In this document: positions 45,431 to 53,116 of the stretch, piece by piece | Numbering within the stretch: position 1 is the first letter of the stretch | Layout: each line of letters begins with the position of its first letter | Assembly: GCF_016801985.1 (NCBI RefSeq) | Contig: NZ_JAEVLS010000002.1 | Span: forward strand, 682,001 to 746,000 | Reading direction: 5' to 3' | Length of the DNA: 64,000 nucleotides | DNA from: Steroidobacter gossypii | Lineage (GTDB): Bacteria; Pseudomonadota; Gammaproteobacteria; Steroidobacterales; Steroidobacteraceae | The notes under the pieces: model-generated | Seen by the model: the letters and a program-made list of their open reading frames with translations, nothing else | What the model was told of the DNA's origin: nothing | Databases searched by the model: none | Translations under genes and position numbers: made by a program

Positions 45431-45949
45431 CTATCGCAGCTCGGTGTCGGGGCCTTCGCCCTCTTCACCTTCACCGGGTGCGGCTGGCAGCGGCGGAATG
45501 GTGGTATCGGCCGGGGCAATGACGCCGACCGCCTGGACGTTGGTCGCGATCGCGCCTCGTTGCGACTGGCCCGTGCTTTCGATCTCGAAGTGATAGGTGG
45601 AGTAATCGTCCAGGCTCGAGCCGGGCAGCGCCGGCTGCGAGGCGCCGTCGAGCTGCGGGCGAGTCATGGCGACGAACGTGCTGTTGTCCTCGCCGACCGT
45701 GCCTCGCTGCTCCTCTTCGTCGGCGGGATTGAACTTGTTCAGCACGATCGACTTCTCGATGCCGCTTTCGGCGGCCTGGAAGGCGTTCTGGGAATACTGG
45801 ACGTTACCGGCGACGATCAGGCTCAGGCTGCTGGTGTTGGCGCCCGAGATGGCGAGCACCGTGAGCACCAGGAGCAACAGCAGACCGACCACCAGAGCCG
45901 CACCCGATTGGCGGCGGGGCATTCGATCGTTGAATGACGAGGGTCGCAT
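45431..45949 (-). CDS. pilX: Minor pilin assembly protein PilX
   Basis: A 172-residue protein with a short basic leader (MPRRQSGAALVVGLLLLLVLTVLAISGAN), a long hydrophobic helix, then GNVQYSQNAFQAAESGIEKSI, the AAESG motif of PilX-type pilins. The C-terminus is acidic and proline-rich (PGEGEEGEGPDTE). PilX is one of the minor pilins that prime type IV pili. It follows pilW by one base. Confidence 0.9.
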   Translation of the reverse strand: MRPSSFNDRMPRRQSGAALVVGLLLLLVLTVLAISGANTSSLSLIVAGNVQYSQNAFQAAESGIEKSIVLNKFNPADEEEQRGTVGEDNSTFVAMTRPQLDGASQPALPGSSLDDYSTYHFEIESTGQSQRGAIATNVQAVGVIAPADTTIPPLPAAPGEGEEGEGPDTELR

Positions 45950-45950
45950 G

Positions 45951-46988
45951 TCAGGTTCCCATGGAGTTGCGGACCTGGATGGTCCGGGTGACCAGCAGGC
46001 GCCTGAAGTTGTCTTCCGGCCGGTAGGCCCTGCCGCCGGCGCCAGGGTCGTTCAGATCGCTGGTGGTGCCGTTTTCGGCGTCACGATCGCCGTATTCGTA
46101 GGTTTCGTTATTCGTGTAGCTGAGGTCGCGCGTATCCGCGCGGATCAACAGCCACACACGCACCGACACGACTTGCGCACCATCCGGAACTGCGCCTGGA
46201 TTCACGTAGCCGCTCGCGACGCCGCTGGTGCCGCTCGGGTCGATGCCGAACTGGATCTGCATGTCCTCCACGCCGGGAACGATTTCCACCTCGTCCATGT
46301 CGGTCATCGGGGCCGTGCCGTTGTTCACCAGGCCCCAGCGGCGCAACGTGGGCAGGCCTTCGCGCTGTTCGGCGTCGCGATTGATGTAGTAAACATTCGC
46401 GACCAGATCGTTTACCTGACCGATGTCCGGCAGCGGGCACATGGTCGCATCGGTGCTGTTATCCACCAGTCGCGCAAATGTGCGGGTGGAGCACACCAGC
46501 AGGCGATCGTCGGAGACTGTGGAAGGAGCGACCGAGGCGCGCTGAACGATCAGCACGTCGGAGCTCGCGACGGCGCCGTTGCCCCGCGCCGCGCAGCCAA
46601 AGTTATATTGATTGTTGCTGCCATCCAGAGAAGCCATGACGTCCTTGGTGTTATCCGGATCGTCGACGGCGAGCGCGAGTCCGCACTCCGTGTTCAAGTT
46701 GCGCATTTCGACGAAGCCCGCGCCTTTGACCAGCCCCCACGAGTTGGCCATTCGGATGTCCGGCTCGATCACCGACAGCGCGAAGCGCGCGGTGTCTTGC
46801 AGCCGGGCAAAGCCTTCGTTGGCTTCGTAGTTCTCGCGACTGTAGAGATAGACCTGGATGGCGCCCGCGATCAGCACCAAGCTGATCACCAGCGCGACCA
46901 TGAGCTCGATCAAGCTCACGCCGCGTAGCCGTGCACGCGACGGTGAGCGTCTCGATCGGACCATCGGGAGGTTGCTGAGCTTGCTCAT
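45951..46988 (-). CDS. pilW: Minor pilin PilW
   Basis: A 345-residue prepilin. The processing motif and helix are RGVSLIELMVALVISLVLIAGAIQ with the conserved Glu. The large C-terminal domain includes YSRENYEANEGFARLQDTARFAL, typical of PilW. It is one of the minor pilins that form the priming complex. It overlaps pilV by 4 bases (ATGA). The N-terminal leader of about 22 residues is long and basic. Confidence 0.92.
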   Translation of the reverse strand: MSKLSNLPMVRSRRSPSRARLRGVSLIELMVALVISLVLIAGAIQVYLYSRENYEANEGFARLQDTARFALSVIEPDIRMANSWGLVKGAGFVEMRNLNTECGLALAVDDPDNTKDVMASLDGSNNQYNFGCAARGNGAVASSDVLIVQRASVAPSTVSDDRLLVCSTRTFARLVDNSTDATMCPLPDIGQVNDLVANVYYINRDAEQREGLPTLRRWGLVNNGTAPMTDMDEVEIVPGVEDMQIQFGIDPSGTSGVASGYVNPGAVPDGAQVVSVRVWLLIRADTRDLSYTNNETYEYGDRDAENGTTSDLNDPGAGGRAYRPEDNFRRLLVTRTIQVRNSMGT

Positions 46989-47491
46989 GGTTCCACTTGC
47001 ATCGTCAGGACATAGCTGAGCCGGTTGTCGTCCTCGGCGTCGCCGTCGCCGCTGCCCGGTTCCTTCCAGCTCACGGTGATGGTGTAGGAGTCTGGCGTTT
47101 TCGGCGGCCCGGGCACGCCTTGCACGAACTGCACCGTGCCCTGCGGGTCACCGGGCAGCAGATCCTCGATCTGCTGCTTCCACAGAAATACGTCGTGCAG
47201 GGCCATTTGATCGCGCGTGCAGTTGCCGGCCGAGATACATTCCTGTTCTTCGCCGGTCGCATTCGTGTAGGTGCCGCGAGCCCAGCGATTGGCGCGGATG
47301 CGGTCGGCCATGTCGCCTGCGAGGGTGACGGCCTGCAAACGCGAGATGGCGCTGCCGCTGGAGCGCAAGGTCGTCACATACACCCCCGCGATGCCCAGCA
47401 TGCCCACGGCGAGCACCACTAGGGCGACCATGACCTCGACCATGCTGAAGCCCGCCAGTGAGCGATGCCCCAGGGAACGATGAGTTTTCAT
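46985..47491 (-). CDS. pilV: Minor pilin PilV
   Basis: A 168-residue prepilin with AGFSMVEVMVALVVLAVGMLGIAGVYVTTLRS; the G-F-S-M-V-E-V-M-V form is characteristic of PilV. The mature domain contains LAGDMADRIRANRWA, also typical. Minor pilin needed for pilus assembly. Start and stop each overlap a neighbour by 4 bases, indicating tight translational coupling. Confidence 0.92.
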   Translation of the reverse strand: MKTHRSLGHRSLAGFSMVEVMVALVVLAVGMLGIAGVYVTTLRSSGSAISRLQAVTLAGDMADRIRANRWARGTYTNATGEEQECISAGNCTRDQMALHDVFLWKQQIEDLLPGDPQGTVQFVQGVPGPPKTPDSYTITVSWKEPGSGDGDAEDDNRLSYVLTMQVEP

Positions 47492-48108
47492 CGCGGACAG
47501 TCTCCGGTCTGGCCGATGGCGGCGGTGACTTCGTCGAAATTCCTGCTGACGCGCGTGCGGCCGGTGCCTTCGATCAGCATGGCGCGAGCGGTGGAGTTGG
47601 TGCCGATCTGCTGATTGCCCCGCGAGTCGCAGATCACGACGTTGCGAGTGGGCGATACTCCACCGGCGGGCGGCGGGGTCGGGAAGCCATTGGCCGCATA
47701 GCTGACGATGCCGCCGTTATCGTTGCGAACCGTGACGGACGCCGGCAGCGCACCGTGCCGCTCGAGGACCTCTTCCTCGTCGTCGATCATCCAGTCGCCG
47801 TCGCTATCCACGAACACGACCCATTGCGAGAACGCGCCATTGCTACAGGACGGCTGCTCCTCTTCGGCATTGGCCGTGGCGCAGACGGCGACCGTGGTCT
47901 GCCGCTTGACCGCTTCGGAGCGGGCCCGCTGGGTCGAGTGCAACAGATCGTTCGAGCCCGCGGTCAGGCGGTTGTTGCGAATGATGTCGCTGAAGGCGGG
48001 CACCCCGATGCCGAGCAGGATGGCCGCGACCGTCACCGTGATCATCAGCTCGAGGAGCGTGAAGCCGGCCATGCGTGCCGGTGGCTTGTACAAATGGGTT
48101 GGCGTCAT
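47488..48108 (-). CDS. fimT: GspH/FimT-family minor pilin
   Basis: A 206-residue prepilin with AGFTLLELMITVTVAAILLGIGVPAF and the downstream NNRLTAGSNDLLHSTQRARSEAVKR segment of the GspH/FimT/FimU family. The C-terminal domain carries Cys residues in CATANAEEEQPSC and GDCPR. First gene of the operon fimT-pilV-pilW-pilX-unknown-pilY1-pilE. Whether it is FimU or FimT cannot be decided from this sequence. Divergent from lexA with a 185-bp gap. Confidence 0.88.
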   Translation of the reverse strand: MTPTHLYKPPARMAGFTLLELMITVTVAAILLGIGVPAFSDIIRNNRLTAGSNDLLHSTQRARSEAVKRQTTVAVCATANAEEEQPSCSNGAFSQWVVFVDSDGDWMIDDEEEVLERHGALPASVTVRNDNGGIVSYAANGFPTPPPAGGVSPTRNVVICDSRGNQQIGTNSTARAMLIEGTGRTRVSRNFDEVTAAIGQTGDCPR

Positions 48109-48230
48109 GGGGCCGGGAATATAAAGAGCGCCTGGCCGGCCTGCCGGGCATGCCGATCAGCGGCCAACGGCAACGGATCAGCGGCATGAGCTCGCTTGAT
48201 ATCGTCAAATTGCCGGCGCACGCGCCGGAC

Positions 48231-48286
48231 TTGCAGGCCTGGGAGCACCTCCTGTATATATAGTCAAATGGTGTTTATCCATACAG
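48231..48286 (+). promoter_or_regulatory. lexA promoter with two LexA operators
   Basis: TTGCAG (48231-48236) and TATATA (48255-48260) are 18 bp apart. Operator 1, CTGTATATATAGTCAA (48252-48267), covers the -10. Operator 2, GTGTTTATCCATACAG (48271-48286), ends 7 bp before the start codon. Both approximate CTGT-N8-ACAG; each has one weak half. Two tandem operators on lexA are typical of gammaproteobacteria, so autorepression is inferred. Confidence 0.75.
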
Positions 48287-48293
48287 GTGACTT

Positions 48294-48920
48294 GTGTCAG
48301 AACTGACCCCTCGTCAACGCGAAATCGTCAAGCTGATTCAGGAATCGGTGCGTGACAACGGCATGCCCCCGACCCGCGCCGAGATCGCCAGCGCGATGGG
48401 CTTCAAGTCGGCCAACGCCGCCGAGGAACACCTGCGCGCGCTTCAGAAAAAAGGCGTGCTGGACATCATCCCGGGCGCCTCGCGCGGGATTCAGTTGAAA
48501 GATTCTCTTCGTGAGCAAATGGGTCTGCCGCTGATTGGTCGAGTTGCAGCCGGCAGGCCCATGCTCGCGGAGGAACACATCGAAGGGCGCTATCAGATCG
48601 ATCCGAAGATCTTCGCGCCGCGCGCGCACTATCTACTGAAGGTGCGCGGCATGAGTATGAAGGACATCGGCATTCTCGACGGCGATCTGGTGGCCGTACA
48701 TCGCACGCCGGAAGTGCGCAATCGCCAGGTGGTGGTCGCGCGATTGGACAACGAAGTGACCGTCAAGCGCTACAAGCAGGACGGCAAGATCGTGTGGCTG
48801 CTGCCGGAGAACGAAGAGTTCGAGCCCATCCGCGTCGACCTCAAAGAACAATCGCTGATCATCGAAGGCATCGTGGTCGGCGTGCTGCGTCAGGGCAAGT
48901 CCAAGGGCTTGTTCCAGTAA
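48294..48920 (+). CDS. lexA: LexA repressor
   Basis: A 208-residue SOS repressor. The winged-helix domain is at residues 1-70 ([25 protein letters not shown]). The self-cleavage site is A86-G87 (GRVAAGRP), with the catalytic dyad S121 ([14 protein letters not shown]) and K158 ([11 protein letters not shown]). RecA-stimulated autoproteolysis would derepress SOS genes. The start is GTG at 48294 and the length matches E. coli LexA. Its stop abuts the nasA stop on the other strand. Confidence 0.97.
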   Translation: MSELTPRQREIVKLIQESVRDNGMPPTRAEIASAMGFKSANAAEEHLRALQKKGVLDIIPGASRGIQLKDSLREQMGLPLIGRVAAGRPMLAEEHIEGRYQIDPKIFAPRAHYLLKVRGMSMKDIGILDGDLVAVHRTPEVRNRQVVVARLDNEVTVKRYKQDGKIVWLLPENEEFEPIRVDLKEQSLIIEGIVVGVLRQGKSKGLFQ

Positions 48921-51563
48921 CTACTGCGCCAGCAGTTGGCGGATTTCGGGCAGGCACGAGCCGCAGTTCGTGCCCGCCTTGAGCTTGCGTCCCACGTCCT
49001 GAGGCGTCGCCAGTCGCTCGCGCGCAATGGCCTTGCACAGGGTATTGCGCCCCACGCCGAAGCACGAGCACACCATCGGCCCGGGATCGTCCGCGGCCGC
49101 GGCGGTCCCGCCATTCAGCAATGACACGCGATCTTTATCGCTGACGCGTCTCTTCGCGAACAGGCTCGACAGCCACGCCCGCGAGGGCAGGTCGGTGCGC
49201 GGCGAAATGAACACACAACCGGCAATGCGCTCTTCGATCAGCAGCACGCCGCGAAACACGCCGCTTGCCGGATCCGAATATTCGATCCAATCGGCATCGC
49301 TCGAGGATGCATGCAAAAGTTCGTGCGCCCAGTCCGCGCTCGGCGGGCGGCCGCGCCCCGCGATTTCGTAGCGCATGAAATGTTCGCCTCGAATGGCCGT
49401 CCACCATGTCGTGTCCAGGTTCGGGAGCGGTGTGCGTGCCAGAACGAACCCGTGCCAGTTCACGGTGAAGGGTGTAACGCGCGCGGGAGTGTGTTTGAAC
49501 TCCGGCTCACCGGACACGGGATCCACCACCGGGTTCACGAGCGCACCGACGCGAGCATCCGAGGCATTGGCGCCGTTCCAATGAATGGGCACGAACACCA
49601 TGCCTCTGGGCATTTCGCCTGAGGTCTTCACGCGCGCCACCAGGGCGCCCCACTGGGTTTCGACGCGAGCCAGTTGGCCCTCGCTCACCGCTGACAACAG
49701 CGCGTCTTGAGCGTGCATGTCGATGTATGGCTCGGGCAGATGGGACGCCAGCGTCGGCGCGCGGCCGGTGCGCGTCATCGTGTGCCACTGGTCTCGGATG
49801 CGGCCAGTGTTCAATACCCAGGGAAACTCTTCCTGGAGCGCATTGACGGGCGCGCGCGGTGCAGTGGGTACGAAGCGCGCCTTGCTCTCGCGCCGATAGA
49901 AACGTCCGGATTGGAGCAGGCGAGGCGTGCCAGCGTGGCCGCGTGCCGGCACCGGCCACTGCACCGGTTCGAGCGCGTCGTACTCGGCTGAAGTGAGCTT
50001 TGCGAGACCGCCGATATCGAAGGCGCGCTCGCCGCTGTTGAGCTTCGAGAGCGCGGCGTGATCGAGGAAGATCTCGTGCGCGTTGTCGTAGTTGAAGCCG
50101 TTGTCGAAGCCGAGCCGGCGCGCGACTTCGCAGATCAGCCACCAGTCGGGCCGCGCTTCGCCGCTCAACGGCTGGAATGCGCGCTGACGCGAGATGCGGC
50201 GCTCCGAGTTGGTCACGGTGCCGTCTTTCTCTCCCCAGCCCGCGGCGGGCAGCAGAACGTGCGCGAATTCATTGGTGTCGGTGTTTTCAAAACAATCCGA
50301 GACCACCACCAGTTCGCAACGTCGCAGCGCCGCTTTGACCTTGTCTGCATCCGGCAGGCTCACCACCGGATTGGTCGCCATGATCCAGACCGCTTTCACT
50401 TTGCCGTCGTGGATGGCGTCGAACAGCTCGACCGCCTTGAGACCGGGTTTGACTACCATGCGTGGGCTGCGCCAGAAACGCTGCACCAGCTCGCGATGAC
50501 GAGCGTCCTCGATGTCCATATGCGCGGCCAGCATGGTGGCCAGGCCGCCCACTTCGCGACCGCCCATGGCATTGGGCTGGCCAGTGATCGAAAACGGGCC
50601 GGCGCCCGGCTGACCGATGCGGCCAGTGAGCAAATGACAATTGATGATGCTGTTGACCTTGTCGGTGCCGGCGGTGGATTGATTCACACCCATCGAGAAC
50701 GCGGTAACGACACGCGCTCGACTCGCGAACAAACGATAGAACTCCAGCAGCCTGTCTGCATGGATGCCGCAGGCAGCAGCGACGCCTTCCAGATCGCCGG
50801 CGGATGCCAGCGCGGCCTGCAGCGCTTCGTCCAAGCCTTCGGTGTGGTCGGTAACGAAGTCGTGCGCCGTATGGCCTTGTTGATGTAAATACGCGAGCAG
50901 GCCGTTGAACAGCCAGACATCGCTGCCGCCGCGCACCGGCAGATGCAGATCGGCGATCTCGCAGGTCATGGTGCGCCGTGGGTCGATCACGACGATCTGC
51001 ACACCGGGGCGCTGCTGCTTCGCCTGGGCGATGCGCTGATACAGCACCGGGTGACACCAGGCCGTGTTGGACCCGACCAGCACGATCAGATCCGCCAGCT
51101 CCAGGTCTTCGTAACATACCGGCACGAGGTCTTCGCCGAATGCGCGTTTGTGACCGCTCACGGCGGAGGACATGCACAACCGCGAATTCGTGTCGATGTT
51201 GGCCGTGCCGATGAAACCCTTCATCAGCTTGTTGGCGACGTAGTAGTCCTCGGTCAGCAGCTGGCCGGAAACATACAACGCCACTGCATCGGGGCCATGC
51301 TCGTCGACGACGCGCTGGAAGCCAGCGGCGACGTGATCCAACGCGGCGTTCATGCTGGCGCGTTGGCCGTTGATGCGCGGGTAGAGCAGACGCCCTTCAG
51401 AACCCAGCGTCTGACCCAGCGCGGAGCCTTTGGAACAGAGGCGACCGAAATTGGCGGGATGCGCCGGGTCGCCCGCGATACTGACGATGTTGTTCGCGGC
51501 GTCCACTTGGGCAATGACGCCGCAACCGACGCCGCAGTAGGGGCAGGTGGTATTGATGCTCAC
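48921..51563 (-). CDS. nasA: Assimilatory nitrate reductase catalytic subunit NasA
   Basis: An 880-residue cytoplasmic molybdoenzyme. N-terminal [4Fe-4S] cysteines C7, C10, C14 and C43 (TCPYCGVGC, RLCSKGS), the Mo-bis-MGD domains (SITGQPNAMGGREVGGL, MATNPVVSLPDADK) and a C-terminal BFD-type [2Fe-2S] domain (VCSCFGVG, then TNCGSC) are seen. It reduces nitrate to nitrite. The start is GTG at 51563, overlapping the stop of the upstream flavoprotein fusion by 4 bases. It is the last gene of the operon; the fused BFD domain likely accepts electrons from that flavoprotein. Confidence 0.95.
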   Translation of the reverse strand: MSINTTCPYCGVGCGVIAQVDAANNIVSIAGDPAHPANFGRLCSKGSALGQTLGSEGRLLYPRINGQRASMNAALDHVAAGFQRVVDEHGPDAVALYVSGQLLTEDYYVANKLMKGFIGTANIDTNSRLCMSSAVSGHKRAFGEDLVPVCYEDLELADLIVLVGSNTAWCHPVLYQRIAQAKQQRPGVQIVVIDPRRTMTCEIADLHLPVRGGSDVWLFNGLLAYLHQQGHTAHDFVTDHTEGLDEALQAALASAGDLEGVAAACGIHADRLLEFYRLFASRARVVTAFSMGVNQSTAGTDKVNSIINCHLLTGRIGQPGAGPFSITGQPNAMGGREVGGLATMLAAHMDIEDARHRELVQRFWRSPRMVVKPGLKAVELFDAIHDGKVKAVWIMATNPVVSLPDADKVKAALRRCELVVVSDCFENTDTNEFAHVLLPAAGWGEKDGTVTNSERRISRQRAFQPLSGEARPDWWLICEVARRLGFDNGFNYDNAHEIFLDHAALSKLNSGERAFDIGGLAKLTSAEYDALEPVQWPVPARGHAGTPRLLQSGRFYRRESKARFVPTAPRAPVNALQEEFPWVLNTGRIRDQWHTMTRTGRAPTLASHLPEPYIDMHAQDALLSAVSEGQLARVETQWGALVARVKTSGEMPRGMVFVPIHWNGANASDARVGALVNPVVDPVSGEPEFKHTPARVTPFTVNWHGFVLARTPLPNLDTTWWTAIRGEHFMRYEIAGRGRPPSADWAHELLHASSSDADWIEYSDPASGVFRGVLLIEERIAGCVFISPRTDLPSRAWLSSLFAKRRVSDKDRVSLLNGGTAAAADDPGPMVCSCFGVGRNTLCKAIARERLATPQDVGRKLKAGTNCGSCLPEIRQLLAQ

Positions 51564-53116
51564 TGACGCGCGGCCACCGCTTCACCGAAGATCAATTTGT
51601 CTCGCATTGCGCCGACGTCGCGGCCTTCGGTCATCAGCTCGCAGTACCAGGCGCCATCGCGTGTGTCGCCATACAACACTGCTCCGCGCAGTTTGTTGTT
51701 CTCGATGACAATGCGTTTGTAGATGCCACGCTTGGCGTCGCGCATCACCAACGCCTCACTACCTGGCCCGCCCAGGAAATCTCCGGCGGAGAACAGGTCG
51801 ATACCGGTGACTTTGAGATGCGTCGACAGCATGGAACCGCGATAACGACCGACGCCGTGCTCCGCGAGATGTGTGGCGCAGACGCGCGCTTGTTCGTAGA
51901 GCGGCGCGACCAGGCCGTACGTGTTGTTGCGATGCTGGACACATTCGCCCACGGCGTACACGCAAGGATCGAATGTTTGCATGGTGTCGTTGACGAGCAC
52001 CCCGCGGTCGCATCGCAGACCGGCGGCCTGCGCGAGGTCGATGTTCGGTCGGATGCCCGCCGCCATGACCACGAGATCGGCCTCGATGATGGTTTCATCC
52101 GCGAACTGAACACCACGGACGCGATCCGTGCCCAGGATGCCGGTGGTCTTCGCCGGCATGTGAAACTGCAGTCCGCGTTTTTCGAGCGACTGCTTCAACA
52201 GCTGTGCGGCCACCGGGTCGAGCTGGCGTTCCATCAGTGTTTCCAGCAGATGCACCACCGTGACGCGCATGCCCTGCTTGAGGAGCGCGTGCGCAGCCTC
52301 AAGGCCCAGCAGTCCTCCGCCGATGACCACCGCCTTCGAATGGGTGCGGGCGGCTTCGAGCATGGTGTTCACGTCCTGCAAATCGCGGAACGTCACAACG
52401 CCGGGCAGATCCTTGCCGGGCACCGGCAGAATGATTGGATTGGAGCCGGTCGCGAGCAGCAGGCGATCGTAGTCGGCTTCGATGCCACTGCGCGAGCGCA
52501 CTTTGCGGCGTACCCGGTCGATGGAAACGGTCGGATCGCCAAGGTGCAGTGTCACGCCGTTATCCCGATACCACTCGATCGGATTGAGCACGATGTCGTC
52601 GAATCGTTTCTCGCCGGCGAGCAAAGGCGACAACAGAACGCGGTTGTAGTTGGGGTAGGGCTCGGCGCCGAACACCGTGATGTCATAGGGCTGGCCGCTG
52701 ATGCCAATCAGCTCCTCGACCACCTTCATGCCGGCCATGCCATTGCCGACCACGACCAGCTTGCGGCGCTTCGTCATGCGCAGCGGCTGGGACTTGATCC
52801 AGATCTTGCCGTCGCTCACGCGAGTCGGCCAGGCGCGCACCGAGTAGTCCGCATCTTCCACGCAACGGCCGGTCGCCAGATTGAAGTGATGTTTGTAGAT
52901 CGGAGAGGCTACCACCGGCTCGCCATTGAGATCGCCGACCAGGCCGCGCGACAGCACGTTGGCTTCGCTATGCGGATCGTAGTTATCCAGCGCATAGACC
53001 ACATCGCCCACTCGGAAGATGGCGACCTGCCGACCATCGACCAGGGCGGCGACGCCGCTGTCCGGCAGCACGTCATCGAACGAGCACACGCTGCTCCAGA
53101 TGTGAGTGCGTTTCAT
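51560..53116 (-). CDS. NirD fused to FAD/NAD(P)H oxidoreductase (NasC-like)
   Basis: A 518-residue fusion in one open frame. Residues 1-112 are the Rieske-like small subunit of nitrite reductase (SVCSFDDVLPDSGVAALVDGRQVAIFRVGD, VLSRGLVGDLNGEPVVASPIYKHHF). Residues 114-518 are a flavoprotein with the FAD motif VVVGNGMAGMKVVEEL, the NADH motif VVIGGGLLGLEAA and the GVLVNDTMQTFDPCVYAVGECVQH region. It resembles NirB's N-terminal half and Klebsiella NasC, the NADH donor for NasA. No [2Fe-2S] cysteines are present. Start ATG overlaps the nirB stop; no stop codon or ribosome-binding site separates the two halves (junction Met at 52777). Confidence 0.9.
   Translation of the reverse strand: MKRTHIWSSVCSFDDVLPDSGVAALVDGRQVAIFRVGDVVYALDNYDPHSEANVLSRGLVGDLNGEPVVASPIYKHHFNLATGRCVEDADYSVRAWPTRVSDGKIWIKSQPLRMTKRRKLVVVGNGMAGMKVVEELIGISGQPYDITVFGAEPYPNYNRVLLSPLLAGEKRFDDIVLNPIEWYRDNGVTLHLGDPTVSIDRVRRKVRSRSGIEADYDRLLLATGSNPIILPVPGKDLPGVVTFRDLQDVNTMLEAARTHSKAVVIGGGLLGLEAAHALLKQGMRVTVVHLLETLMERQLDPVAAQLLKQSLEKRGLQFHMPAKTTGILGTDRVRGVQFADETIIEADLVVMAAGIRPNIDLAQAAGLRCDRGVLVNDTMQTFDPCVYAVGECVQHRNNTYGLVAPLYEQARVCATHLAEHGVGRYRGSMLSTHLKVTGIDLFSAGDFLGGPGSEALVMRDAKRGIYKRIVIENNKLRGAVLYGDTRDGAWYCELMTEGRDVGAMRDKLIFGEAVAARQ

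Noticed and set aside
44953-45519. In-frame N-terminal extension of pilY1
   Set aside because: It overlaps the reading frames of pilX and the exported 130-residue gene, has poor composition, and PilY1 has a good ATG and signal peptide at 44952.
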